Notes: a model not told the origin generated them from the letters alone. Counted from the first letter of the stretch, positions 1 through 10,107 are shown. The stretch: DNA of 31,686 bases from Penium margaritaceum (GCA_023375785.1 SZWC01001558.1:234403-266088), one strand, 5' to 3'. Made by a program: numbers and translations.

Positions 1-1218
1 TTCCTCCACGGCACCTTGGAGGAGGAGATCTACATGGTCCAGCCACCTGGGTTTGAGGTCGAAGGCAACAAGGTCTGGCGCTTGCGCAAGGCCTTGTATG
101 GCCTGAAGCAGTCGCCCCGGTGCTGGAACCAAGAGATCACTCGCACCCTCACTCAGGCCGAGTACGTCCAGAGTGATGCCGATCCGTCACTCTTCATCTG
201 ACGGACAGCCGAGCACCTCACTGCCATTCTGGTGTATGTGGACGATCTCCTGATTGCGTCTCCTTCACTGGAGGCCGTGAAGGAGGCCAAGGCGGTCCTG
301 CAGGCCGCCTACAGGATGAAGGACCTTGGTCCAGCGGCTGTTTTCCTCGGGATGGAGATTGTGCGTGATCGTCGTCGACGCACACTCCTCCTTCATCAGG
401 CACGATATGCACAAGTTGTGGGGGAGCGGTTTGCTGACCTCCTTGGCGCTATTCCCGCCGCCTCATCACCCATCACTCCCGATGGGCAGGACGCCCTGAA
501 AGTTACAGATCCAGCCGATCTTGGCGAGACTGTGGACGTGACCCTGTACTTGCGCATCATTGGCTCACTGATGTACTTGGCCACGACCACGCGTCCCGAC
601 ATTGCGTTCGCTGTCAACCTACTCGCACAATTCAGTCAGTCCCCTCGGGCTCGCGCTCTGCACGCAGCTTTGCGAGTCGTCCGGTACGTGGTCTCCACAC
701 CGTATCACGGTCTCTGCTTTCGGAGACAGTGCTCGGTTGTGGTAGATGGCTACATCGACAGTGACTGGGCGTGGATTCCTGATGGACGCAACCGCACGGG
801 TTACGTGTTCCTGCTTGGTGGCACCGCTGTGTCTTGGCGCAGCGGCAAGCAAGGGTGCATTGCTCGCAGCTCCTCAGAGGCTGTGTATGTTGCTCTGGGC
901 GCTGGCGCCGCTGAGGCGGTGTGGCTACAGCGGTTGTTCCAGTGCTTGGGTCAGTCCGTGCCTACCATCATCCTCCGATGTGACAACCAGAGTGCTCTCG
1001 CGATCGCTGAGAACTCTGGTGTGTTCCACGCACGCACGAAGCACATCGTTGTCGAGTATCATTTCGTGCGCGATCTGGTGGAGCGGCAGTTGATCTCCAT
1101 CGTCTGGGTGGGCACAGACTTGCAGCGCACTGACTTCCTGACCAAGGCACTGGCACGTGGGAAGTTCCTCGGGGCTGTTCGTTCCGTCGGTTTGCGACCC
1201 CTGTCCGAGAGTGGGTGA
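1..1218 (+). pseudogene. Element A: copia RT and RNase H, 5'-truncated by window edge, one in-frame TGA
   Basis: Frame 1 is open from base 1 (FLHG, then EEEIYMVQPPGF), so the gene starts left of the window. RT motifs follow in order: ALYGLKQSPRCW, then YVDDLLIAS at about 235-261 with the catalytic Asp pair, then GSLMYLATTTRPDIAF. RNase H follows with DSDWAW, SSSEAVY and CDNQSA supplying Asp, Glu and Asp, and ends with TDFLTKAL and a TGA at 1216-1218. A TGA at 199-201 interrupts the frame between DPSLFI and the YVDD block; element B reads straight through there. No other lesion is visible. In the RNase H block the usual EAEY reads EAVY, but the first Glu, the likely catalytic one, is kept. In an intact element this product copies retrotransposon RNA to DNA and removes the RNA strand inside cytoplasmic virus-like particles. 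Confidence 0.93.
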
Positions 1219-1299
1219 CTGTCCGGGTCCCTGTTGAGCACTCTGTGTTGCACCGGCACGCGTTCTGCACGTGTATGGACATGCGTACCATCGGGTCAT

Positions 1300-1306
1300 G
1301 GGGGAG
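1300..1306 (+). other. Element A polypurine tract
   Basis: GGGGGAG lies 82 bases after the RNase H stop and directly before TGTTGTGATG, a typical copia LTR start. The same GGGGGAG-TG arrangement occurs on the minus strand in B (2629-2635) and D (23283-23289). In copia elements this tract primes plus-strand DNA synthesis. Confidence 0.8.
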
Positions 1307-1944
1307 TGTTGTGATGTTGTCAGTCATACACAGTTGTACAGTTGGTTGTGACCACTCGGCCATGTCCATGCTCGTGCAGATCCTTGAGGCGGACCCAGCT
1401 GGAGACGGAGTGCCCTGAGGTGGTGCTCCACCCGCTGGAGGCAGCCTGGCAGCCTACCCAGTGTACCAGAGGGCTCCCACAGCCCACGGACTACGTTTGG
1501 AGGTCTTCAGGATTTTCTCGGTGGACAGCCCTGCCAAGCTGATTTACATGTTTGTTTTCTTACACTCTCCGGCTGTTGCCGGACGTAGGCGTGTGACCAG
1601 TCGTTGTGTCTGTCTTTTCGTCATGCATCCGTAGGATCAGACGACGCTCCGTTTGGACGCCTGTGCGCAGAGTTATTGCCAAAACAGTGGTTTTGGGCCG
1701 GTTCAGGTTTGACAGGCACCGTCGCGTGCGCCACCCGCACAGGTTTCACAGGTACCGCCGCGTGCGCCACCCGCTCAGGTTTCACAGGCACCGCCGCGTG
1801 CGCCACCCGCCGTGAGCCGCGGCGGCTATTTGTGCTGTGGACCTGTCATTTGTTATTTCTCTCTGCACATTCACAAAACTGCAGCTTCTGAGACTTGCCT
1901 TGTCTCTCTTAGCCTGACCCTTGCTGTTCTCGCACCCGCTTGCA
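1307..1944 (+). repeat. Element A 3' LTR (right edge inferred)
   Basis: It starts TGTTG right after the polypurine tract. The right edge is placed at TTGCA (1940-1944), because minus-strand RT sequence of element C becomes readable just beyond. That gives about 638 bp with TG and CA ends. The first part resembles the B LTR in general pattern but not in detail. The 5' LTR lies outside the window, so the edge and any target duplication cannot be confirmed here. Confidence 0.6.
1705..1811 (+). repeat. 36-bp tandem repeat, three copies, within A LTR
   Basis: Units start at 1705, 1741 and 1777, each beginning AGGTTT and ending near CGCCACCCGC. The second and third copies are nearly identical; the third is one base short. 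The length is a multiple of three, but no coding role is likely here because the repeat lies in the LTR. Confidence 0.9.
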
Positions 1945-2074
1945 TGCTAGTGCGTTAAGCTGACAGGTCTGTGTCGCCACGTCAGCAGCAGCATTGCTAG
2001 GAAACTGCAGTGAAGATTCTCAGGATGTGCTCGGCACGAGGGGCAGGTCCTCGGTGAAGCGAGTGGATAGAGTC
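1945..2074 (-). pseudogene. Element C: RT C-terminal piece cut off by insertions of B and A
   Basis: If B and one copy of its target duplication are removed, the minus strand reads from 10113 into 2074 in one RT frame: LHVHQAAYV, then TAG, then TLSTRFTEDLPLVPSTS, TGA and a tail ending near QLNALA. This matches the post-YVDD part of copia RT, where A reads HQARYAQVVGERFADLL. Similarity stops near 1945, where the A LTR ends. The rest of C (GSLMY block and RNase H) is predicted to lie left of the window, beyond the 5' end of A. The TAG and TGA make this piece non-functional. The join rests on the target duplication plus frame continuity. Confidence 0.7.
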
Positions 2075-2079
2075 TATAC
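2075..2079. repeat. Target-site duplication of element B (left copy)
   Basis: TATAC at 2075-2079 is repeated at 10108-10112, directly outside the two B LTRs. A 6-bp reading (TATACA on the plus strand) is also possible because the LTR edge base is ambiguous. Confidence 0.88.
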
Positions 2080-2628
2080 AAACAGTAACTCCTAGTCCCT
2101 CTTCCCTTACACAGCAGCGTGGAGCACCACGCTGTGGTCAGAACGCAACTGACTTTGTCCAAATCGGACGACTGTGTAGTGAGAACGAGTCAGAACAGTG
2201 GAGCAGGTTTTCTACGGGGTGGAACTCGCTAGTCGAGTCCACCCGTTGGCCGGCCAGAGAGAGCTGGCCAGCGCTCACTAAAAGATCTCATGAGCAAACC
2301 TGTCCCATGTCACGACCTGCCCACAACCCGGGCTTCGACATATCCTGTGCCTGTCTAAACTAACACAAATTCACAGGCAAGACTAAATAAACTAGGTCAC
2401 CAAGGTGTGGCAATTCACAGACTAACAGGCGCAACAGTCGATTGTCTTGGGGCCATATGTGAGCTCTCCAAGAAGGGAGTAGTGACAATGTGAGTGTATC
2501 CAGAGGCTCCTCGACAGCTGCCAGACTTGCATCTGCTCCCCCAGTCTTCCGTGCTCTCTGCCTCCTCATGGATCTGCAAGGCAACGGACGTGAGCCGAGA
2601 GGTCACAGTAAGGACAACAACAACAACA
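2080..2628 (-). repeat. Element B 3' LTR (549 bp)
   Basis: Read on the minus strand it starts TGTTGTTGTTG next to the polypurine tract and ends ACTGTTT at the target duplication. It matches 9563-10107 almost throughout. Differences include a 4-base insertion near 2387 and a run of substitutions near 2272. The terminal bases are not the usual CA. Confidence 0.95.
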
Positions 2629-2635
2629 CTCCCCC
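2629..2635 (-). other. Element B polypurine tract
   Basis: CTCCCCC on the plus strand is GGGGGAG on the minus strand, directly followed by the LTR start TGTTG. It lies about 105 bases past the end of RNase H. Confidence 0.85.
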
Positions 2636-2739
2636 ATGACCACACGGCGAACAGGACCACGCACGTAGCAACACTGATGCGAGCAACAACACAAGAACCA
2701 TGACAACAAACAGCAACGAATGCAGCTCGAGGGCAGAAT

Positions 2740-5700
2740 TCAGTCCACAGCATAGGCAGGATGCAACCCCACAGAACGTGCGGCTACTACAAACTTCGTA
2801 CGACTAATGGCCTTTGTTATAAAATCAACACGCTGCGAGTCGGTGCTGACCCACATGACCTGAATCTCACCTCGATCCACCAGATCTCGGATGTAGTGAT
2901 ACTCGACGTTTATGTGCTTTGTGCGTGCATGGAACACGCCAGAGTTCTCTGTGATGGCCTTTGCACTCTCATTGTCACACCGAAGCACAATGGGAGGCAT
3001 TGACTGACGCAGCTCTCACAACAGACGCACCAACCACACATTCTCGGTTGCGCCAGCTCCTAGCGCCACGTACTCTGCTTCCGCAGTGCTGCGAGCGATG
3101 CAGCCCTGCTTGCCACTGCGCCAAGAGACGGCGGTTCCTCCAATGAGGAAGATGTAGCCGGTGCGACTCTTGCCGTCAGGACTCCACGCCCAGTCACTGT
3201 CCGTGTATCCGTCGAGGACCACGGAGGCCTGTCCTCGATAGTGAAGTCCCAAGCGGGCAGTGGAAACGACGTACCACACGCACCGGACTGCGGCTTGAAG
3301 CACTCGTATGCGCGGTGCTTGCGAGAACTGTGCAAGCAAATTGACCGTGAAGGCGATGTCCGGGCGGGTCGTCGTGGCCAAGTACATGAGCGATCCAATG
3401 ACCCGCAAGTACAAGGTTACATCGACCAGCTCCCCCAGCTTTGCTGGATCATCGACCTTCAGGGCGTCTTGTCCGTCCGGCGTGATCGGGGTGGATGCCG
3501 TACGCACGTCGCTGAGCATCTCAGCAAAGCGCTCCCCCAGGGAGAGGGCGTATCGCTCCTGATGGACTAGGAGCGTCCGTCGAACACGATCACGGAAAAT
3601 CTGCATGCCCAAGAACACTGCGGCCTCTCCCAGGTCTTTCATTTTGTATGTTGATTGTAGCACGTCCTTGGCTCCTTTGACAGCCTTCAGATCAGGCGAG
3701 GCGATCAACAGATCGTCAACGTAGACCAGGATGGCTGACAAGGGGGCAGTGGTCTGGGAGAGGAAGAGTGATGGGTCTGCCGCGCTCTGGACATAGCCTG
3801 CTCGTAGGAGCGTGCCGGTGATTTCCTTGTTCCAGCATCGAGGCAACTGCTTCAGGCCGTACAGCGCTTTCCATAGCCGGTACACACGGCCGGTGCCATC
3901 CTCAAAGCCTGGGGGCTGGACCATGTAGATCTCTTCTTTCAGCTTTCCATGTAGGAACGCATTGTTCACGTCCATTTGGTGGAGTTCCCAGTCGTGCTGG
4001 GCCACCTGGGACAACAGACCCAGAGCTGTGGTCGTGCGTCCAACTGGTGCGAAGGTCTCAGTGAAATCGATCCCTTCCACTTGAGAAAATCCTTTCGCAG
4101 TTAGTCTTGCTTTGTAGCGATCAACTGTGTTGTCTGGCTTGAGTTTCTTTCGCAAGACCCACTTGGCCTGGACGGCCTTCCGTCCGGGCGGCAGATCGAC
4201 AAGGTCGTAGACCCCATGCTCATCGAGAGCGGCTAGCTCAGCCTCGCATGCTGCGCGCCAGAGTGCCGCATCTGGCCCAGCCAAAGCTTGACGTAGTGTG
4301 CTGGGGTCTGGCGTCACTCCCACCACACTGGGGTCAGGGGCCGCAGTACCTCCACTGTGCGTGGCCAAGGCGTAGGCCCGAGACGGGGGGCCAATGGTGA
4401 CGGTGGACTCCGCGGAGTCGGCCGCAAGTCGACGCTCGTGAGCAAGAAGAGCGAGGCCTGTGTCGCAGCCAGGGTGCACTTCAGTGAGCCCCTGTGCGCT
4501 GAGGCCCAAGGCCTTAGTGCCAGGGTCCCCACTGCGCACGCTGCGAGTAGGACGTGGGCGGAGACGTCCGCCCTCACCTCGTCGATATGGCTCTGGTGAC
4601 GATGTGGCAGAGACAGGTGGCGGATACTCATCAGACACAGACAGGAATGGTGACGTGCCAGGTGATGCCGGTCCGTCGACTGGGCAGACGGAAGACGGGG
4701 ACGACACAGGTGACCTGACTGGTGACGCAGACTGCGTACGGGGTGCAGACGACACCGGTGACTCTACTGGTGATGAAGGTGTTGGGGACACGGGCAGCAT
4801 TGGTGGTACAACCGGCGACGCATGCTCTTCTATCGAAGGGGATGCGAGAGGAGCGGTGGATGAAGGCAAGACAGGCAGCATGGTCAATGTGGTTGACGGA
4901 GATTTCGTTGGCGTGCACGCCGGTGGGTGGGAAGGACCGGTAGCGCCCAGGGTGACCGGGGTAGTGTCACCGGTCACCACACCCCTCCCTGTGCGCGGAG
5001 GCGTACCACACCCAGGGGAATGCGCCTGCGGAGTGCCATCGGCGGGCAGGTCGCGGAAGGAGAGACGCTCGAAGAATAGGGCGTCCCGAGACTCGACAAT
5101 GCGCCGCCGACTGGGGTCCCAGAACCGCCAGGCTTTGGAGCGGGAGGCTACGCCTAGGAACGCGTAGACGCGGCCTCTAGGGGAGAACTTGGACCCTTGC
5201 TGTTCTGGTGTAAACCAAACGCAGGCAAGGGACCCCCACACACGCGCGAGCCGGAGGTCGGCACGACGTCCGTACCACAGTTGGTACGGGGTGTGTGTGT
5301 TCGGGAGGGGGTCGTGAGGGATCCTGTTCCAGACCCATGTCATGTAGGCCATGCCCTCAAAGGCAAATGCTTCAGGCATGCCGCTGTCTACCCGCATGAA
5401 GCGAACCGCATCCTCCATGGTGCGGTTCCAGCGCTCAGACACGCCGTTCTGTTGTGGCGTGGCTGGGGCGGAGAGGTTGTGAAACACTCCCACTGCGGCG
5501 AAGTAGCGGTCAAGATCTCCCATGAACTCACCGCCTCGATCGGAGCGGAAATTCTGGAGAGTATGGCCGGACTGGCGTTCAGCCATAATGAGCCACGTGC
5601 GAACAGCTAATGCCGCATCGCTTTTTAGGCGCAGGCTGAAGACCCACCGCATGCGGGTGAAGTCGTCTGTGATCGTCAGGACGTACCGCCCTCTGTCATC

Positions 5701-6951
5701 CTGGAACTCGACGGGGAGGGGTCCCAGGAGATCAGAGAGAACAAACTCCAGGGGCTTGAGAGCCCGTGAGTCGGACAGAGGGTATGTGGCGCGGTGCATT
5801 TTGCCTTGTGCGCACTGCAGGCAATCGGTCTTGGGCGGCACCTCAAAGGACGCTGCGTCAAGACCGAGCGCATGTTTGGTGCGAATCAGACGATCTACAG
5901 CATCTAAGTGGACATGACACAAGCGTCTATGCAGTAGACGCTGATGCTCTGGCGACAGCGTGCCTGTGACAAACACTCGTGCAGTGGAAGGTGCAGTGAT
6001 GTCGGTGGACATGGGGATGCCAGAGACGTGGTACAAGTCCCCGACTGCCTTGCCACGGAGTACCACCTCAACAGTAGCACAAACGGAGACAGTGTCATCC
6101 TCACCTGTGAAAGCGACACTGAGACCCATCCGTGTGCAGGCACGTCCAGACAACAGGCTGAGTTCTAGACCAGGCACGTACAGCACGTTTGAAATGTAAA
6201 ACGGTCCAGACGGTCCATGGAATTGCACCACCCCTTCGCCCTCAACAGGAACCTCATGCCCAGCAGCCGTACGCACAGACTTCACAGAGCCGACAGGACC
6301 AAGCACCACAAAATCACAGCGGCGACATGTCATGTGATGGGTGGCACCCGAATCTAGGATCCAGGTGGCATCTGTCACACGCTCAGGCGACGTGACTGAA
6401 CAACTGCCAACAATGCAGACAGTGGACAGAGGTGGCTCAGCAGACGACTGCCGAGTCGCACTGACGATACGTGTCTGCGACTCATCAAGCCACGACAGGT
6501 CGTCGTGACCTGAGCACACTGCGGCGAAGACGGCGGACAGGCCAGCATCATCACGTGAGATGAATGACTCCACAGACTCAATAGCACATCGTGCCCCACC
6601 ATCATTGTCCCGACTGCACGTCACAGACTCGACAGACCCACCCATGGGACCCCTCGGCTCAGTCAATGCACTCGCACCTCCCTGAGTGGTGAGCCGGAGA
6701 AGCTGGCGGAGCTCGGCGATGTTGCGGGCCTGGGTCGCAAGCTGCTGCTCCAGAGGTGACAGGTCACTGGTGTCGTCTGCGGCTGCATCAGATGATGGTG
6801 GAGATTGTGTGTCAGTCGCTGCTGTGGTGTGTGCAGAGGCTCGCTCACGCTGCTCGAACGCCGTTGCAGACCTTACGCAATCTTTGTCCAGTTCTTGGGG
6901 AGCTTCCACTCTGTGTAGCGGTGCACTCCCTTGCAGTTGTAACACTCCCAC
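2740..6951 (-). pseudogene. Element B pol: protease, integrase, RT, RNase H (single TGA in RNase H)
   Basis: The frame is open from 6951 to a TGA at 3016-3018 (1311 codons), then continues in the same frame to a TGA at 2740-2742. The start used is the frame limit, not a true initiator, because this part is normally fused to gag. Protease: WILDSGATHHMT, Asp at about residue 200. GAG-pre-integrase zinc finger: HRRLCHVH and CLQCAQGK, about 341-380. Integrase core: D407, D471, E506, exact D-35-E spacing. A Pro/Ser-rich linker spans about 640-800. RT: WVLRKKLKPD, MDVNNAFLHG, YVDD at about 1077-1080. RNase H: DSDWAW near 1251-1256, STAEAEY, then after the stop CDNESA. D reads RELHQ where B has the stop followed by ELRQ, so CGA to TGA is likely. 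All visible catalytic residues are present. Confidence 0.95.
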
Positions 6952-8446
6952 TGACGCTCCCTAGCCGGCTTTGAAGCCGCCTGTCCCTTGCCATCCTTGG
7001 CACCTCTCCTGTTGTTTCGTCCCTTCTTTCCTTGAACTGCTGCTGCTGCACCAGCTGTTGTTGCGGTCGTCATCGTCAGCTGTGACGATGGGGGGAAGGA
7101 AGGGGAGAAGGCGCGTGATGTCTGGACAGCTGTGAATGCCGCGGTGAATGCACCATGGCGGGCGTCATTTGCTGCTCCAACTCCTGCCACGTGTAAGAAG
7201 TGCTTCATCGCCCATGACAGGAGCAAACCTCTGTCGGCCATCTCCTGAAGGCTGCTCAGGCTGAAGTTGTCGAAAGCCTTGGCGTACTCACGCCCAATGC
7301 CGATCCTGATGGTGTTGAACGCCATAAGTTGGCCTAGCCCATGCTTTCCCAAGGCCCTGTAGAGCCGCATCGCTCGCCGCCAGTAGTCGGCCGATGTTTC
7401 GTGTCCACCCTGGCGCAGGGAGTTGAAGTCTGACAGCTGCTGTGATGTCGTTGCCATGGTCGCGCCCTCGAAGAGAATAGTCGCCAGCTGCCATGCGCCG
7501 TGTGGGTCAGCTCCAGCACCGGTGCGGGGATCACCAAGGAAAGGTTCGAAGTCTAGGGTGTACTCCTCGGGGACGGCCTTCAAGAGACCGTACGCGGCGC
7601 GCGCGGCGGTAGACATCTGCTGGGGGTCTGTGATCTGGTACTCGGTGGTGTACTACGGATACACCCCCTCACTGACCGCCCACATACGGAACCGTGGCTC
7701 CCAAGTGGTGTAGCTATCCTCCTGCCGGTAAGCCGGGGGTTCAGTCTCAAACCACTTGGGTGGCTTTGTTATCGGCAGAGCTGTAGTGACAGCTTGTTCT
7801 GTCGACGGAGATGAGGGATCCTCCCTCAGCCCTAGACTCATGCGAAGTAACTGGTCCTCTAAGGACGCTGGATCTGCAGTTACCTTGGGCAGGTTACTTG
7901 GGCCTGCTTCGCTGACTGCTTGGCGTGACGAGCGAGTTCGACGCCGTTTTTCTAACTGTGCGAGGCGTAGGCATAGCATGCCTTCCTCATCACTGGCGAC
8001 ATTGTCCGACTGTGGGAGGTCGTCGGATGGATCGGCATCGAACGCTCCTAATGCTGCATCAACATCGGCCGCAACTGCAATCTCGACTGTCATCTTGCCC
8101 TTGCCCTCGTGAGTGCATCACGGAGAAGCTTCTGATGTCGCTCCTGTTGTTGCAGTAGCTGCTGCTGTTGCTGTTGCTGCTACTGCTGCTGCTGCTGCTG
8201 CTGCTGCTGTGGCTGGACTGCGTCCCGAAACAGCTTGAATAAATTGGTCATCTGCTTGGCTGTCTGTTCAGCCTGCTGGGCCTGTTGCTCGCGCAGCTCG
8301 CGCAGGCCGCGTGCCAACGAGCCAGGGCTAGACGGGGACTCGTCCCGCGTCGTGCCCGGTGTGTCGCCACTCACACCGGAGGCGGCAACGCCCACATCCA
8401 CAGTGGAGCCGGCACTGCCGACTCCAATGGGTTTGTCCTTGGGCAT
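6873..8446 (-). pseudogene. Element B gag (nucleocapsid/capsid), two internal TAGs and one frame change
   Basis: An ATG at 8446 opens MPKDKPIGVG and runs through RELREQQAQQAEQTAKQM into a poly-Gln tract stopped by TAG at 8180-8182. The frame then continues Gln-rich to a TGA that overlaps the next ATG as ATGA at 8090-8093. From 8093 the reading is MTVEIAVAADVD to RFRMWAVSEGVYP, a TAG at 7653-7655, then continues in frame to a TAA at 6873. The last part has the capsid-like segment LSDFNSLRQGGHETSADYW and a damaged zinc knuckle, CYNCKGVHRYTEW: one residue short, with the last Cys replaced by Trp. Pol lies in the -1 frame and overlaps by 79 bases. I see no canonical slippery heptamer in the overlap, so an indel in an ancestral gag-pol frame is likelier than programmed shifting. 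Confidence 0.85.
8155..8213 (-). repeat. CAG/CTG microsatellite coding poly-Gln in B gag
   Basis: A run of CTG triplets on the plus strand (CAG on the minus) encodes about nine Gln before the TAG and seven more Gln after it. The TAG differs from CAG by one C-to-T change. Confidence 0.9.
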
Positions 8447-8504
8447 GGTGTTTGGGTGGCGCAGGTGTGCACCACTGGTGCTGACACTGCCGTTGAGTGG
8501 TGGA

Positions 8505-8770
8505 CACTGCCGAAAAGAATTTCGGCAGCGTTACCCTGCCCTAGCGGGCGTGGGTTGTGTGATGGGGTCTTTTGCAGCGTGAAGGCTGTCGTCAATGAAC
8601 CCCCCTCACGCTGCCGAACAATTTTCGGCAGCATTTCCCCTGCCCCAGTGGGCGTGGGAAATGTGACGAGGCCTGTTTCAGCCTATAGGTCACCAATGGA
8701 CCCCCCCCCCCGACGCTGCCGAAAAAATTTCGGTAGCGTTTCCCCCGCCCCAGTGGGCATGGGAAATCAG
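8505..8770 (-). repeat. Three tandem two-hairpin cassettes in B 5' leader
   Basis: The cassettes begin at about 8507, 8610 and 8715, a period of about 104 bases. Each has a first stem, for example CTGCCGAAA (8507-8515) with TTTCGGCAG (8520-8528), GCTGCCGAA (8610-8618) with TTCGGCAGC (8624-8632), and ACGCTGCCGAAA (8713-8724) with TTTCGGTAGCGT (8728-8739). Each is followed by a second hairpin: TTTCCC then GCCC, loop containing AGT, GGGC then GGGAAA, clearest at 8633-8662 and 8739-8766. They lie about 60-330 bases before the gag ATG. Related cassettes occur in C (16151-16265) and D (27705-27860). Confidence 0.85.
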
Positions 8771-8874
8771 GGGGAGGCCGTGGAGTAGTCTGTGTACCTG
8801 AACCACCCCCACCCAACCCAGGGAGAGAGGGGAACCCAGCCAGAAGGGGGACGGGTAGACCAAGGGGACCCAAC

Positions 8875-9480
8875 GACTGCCGCTGCCGCCGCCGCCGCTA
8901 CTGCTGCTGCTGCTGCTGGTGCCACTTACGGCCGTCGTCCCTGGCTGCTGCTGCAGGACACTGCAGCAGTCCTGTCGTAGCTGTTGTCACAACTGTGGTT
9001 GGACAGCTCGCACTACGGCTGTTGCCCGCTGCTGCGGCTGTCCACAGCTGCGGCTACCCGCTGCTTCTCTCACCCTACTGCACGCCTTCGCCGCTGCAGT
9101 TGCTGCTCCACACAGCTGTCGGCAAAGGTGCTGCGACTGTGCCACGGTGGCTGCCACCCGCTGCTGCAGCTGCGGCTAAGCAGCCGTGGCTGCTGCCACT
9201 GCCGGCTGTTGCGGCCGCTGACTGCTGCTGCCGCACGCCATTGCACGCTGCTGCGGTAGCTGCCGCTGCTGTCGCAGCTCCGCACGGCCGTAGGCGGGGG
9301 TGCTGCGGCTTGGCCAGTGCAGCCGAGCCAATGCGGCCGCCGCTCGCGGCTGCCACTAACTGCTGCTGCCGCACGTCGCTGAACACCGCTGCCGCTACAG
9401 TTGCTACTCCGTGACTGCAACCGCTGCTGCTGCTGCCGCTACTGCTGCTACCGCTGCTGCAGCCGCTGCTGACCCGCGCA
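8875..9480. repeat. CAG/CTG-rich low-complexity leader of B
   Basis: Dense CTG, CCG and CTA triplets run between the hairpin cassettes and the primer site. Every frame is open over long stretches because of the composition. I see no conserved protein in it. The same kind of tract stands in the leaders of C (15250-16060), E (about 20990-22500) and D (27960-28205). Confidence 0.8.
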
Positions 9481-9550
9481 CCTGCGGATCTGCCCTCCCA
9501 GGACCTTTCCACGGCCCTCACGCGCAACGCGACGAGCTTTGGCTCGTCTT

Positions 9551-9562
9551 GCTCTGATACCA
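9551..9562 (-). other. Element B primer-binding site (initiator tRNA-Met)
   Basis: The minus strand reads TGGTATCAGAGC, complementary to the 3' end of plant-type initiator tRNA-Met, directly after the 5' LTR. This is the standard copia minus-strand priming site. Confidence 0.95.
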
Positions 9563-10107
9563 AAACAGTAACTCCTAGTCCCACTTCCCTTACACAGCAG
9601 CGTGGAACACCATGCTGTGGTCAGAACGCAACTGACTTTGTCCAAATCGGACGACTGTGTAGTGAGAACGAGTCAGAACAGTGGAGCAGGTTTTCTACGG
9701 GGTGGAACTCGCTAGTCGAGTCCACCCGTTGGCCGGCCAGAGAGAGCTGGCCGGAAATCACTAAAAGATCTCATGAGAAAACATGTCCCATGTCACGACC
9801 TGCCCACAACCCGGGTTTCGACATATCCTGTGCCTGTCTAAACTAACACAAATTCACAGGCAAGACTAAACTAGGTCACCAAGGTATGGCAATTCACAGA
9901 CTAACAGGCGCAACAGTCGATTGTCTTGGGGCCATATGTGAGCTCTCCAAGAAGGGAGTAGTGACAATGTGAGTGTATCCAGAGGCTCCTCGACAGCTAC
10001 CAGACTTGCATCTGCTCCCCCAATCTTCCGTGCTCTCTGCCTCCTCATGGATCTGCAAGGCAACGGACGTGAGCCGAGAGGTCACAGTAAGGACAACAAC
10101 AACAACA
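9563..10107 (-). repeat. Element B 5' LTR (545 bp)
   Basis: It begins TGTTGTTGTTG on the minus strand at 10107, next to the target duplication, and ends ACTGTTT at the primer site. It lacks 4 bases present in the 3' LTR. It should contain the promoter, but I see no clear TATA box; the 4-base indel falls in an AT-rich stretch (TTTATTTAG in the other copy) that could be one. Confidence 0.95.

Larger units (their letters stand above)
2080..10107 (-). mobile_element. Element B: complete Ty1/copia LTR retrotransposon inserted in element C
   Basis: The order on the minus strand is: 5' LTR (9563-10107), tRNA-iMet primer site (9551-9562), leader with CAG-rich DNA and hairpin cassettes, gag (8446 to 6873), protease, integrase, RT and RNase H (6951 to 2740), polypurine tract (2629-2635), 3' LTR (2080-2628). 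Protease before integrase before RT is the copia order. A 5-bp duplication flanks it. The LTRs differ by about 13 substitutions and one 4-base indel, so it is by far the youngest datable element here. Lesions are few: a TAG in the poly-Gln tract, a TAG in mid gag, two frame changes and one TGA in RNase H. It is probably not autonomous as it stands. Confidence 0.95.

Noticed and set aside
1507-1537. Motif TTTTCTCGGTG followed by CCCTGCC shared by the A LTR and 16677-16697 in the C LTR.
   Set aside because: Only about 20 bases are shared, and in C the motif is antisense to the element, so a common LTR signal is not supported.
8875-9480. Long overlapping frames rich in Cys, Ala, Ser or Leu in the triplet-repeat tracts.
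   Set aside because: All frames are open because of CTG/CAG composition; no domain or conserved motif is present.
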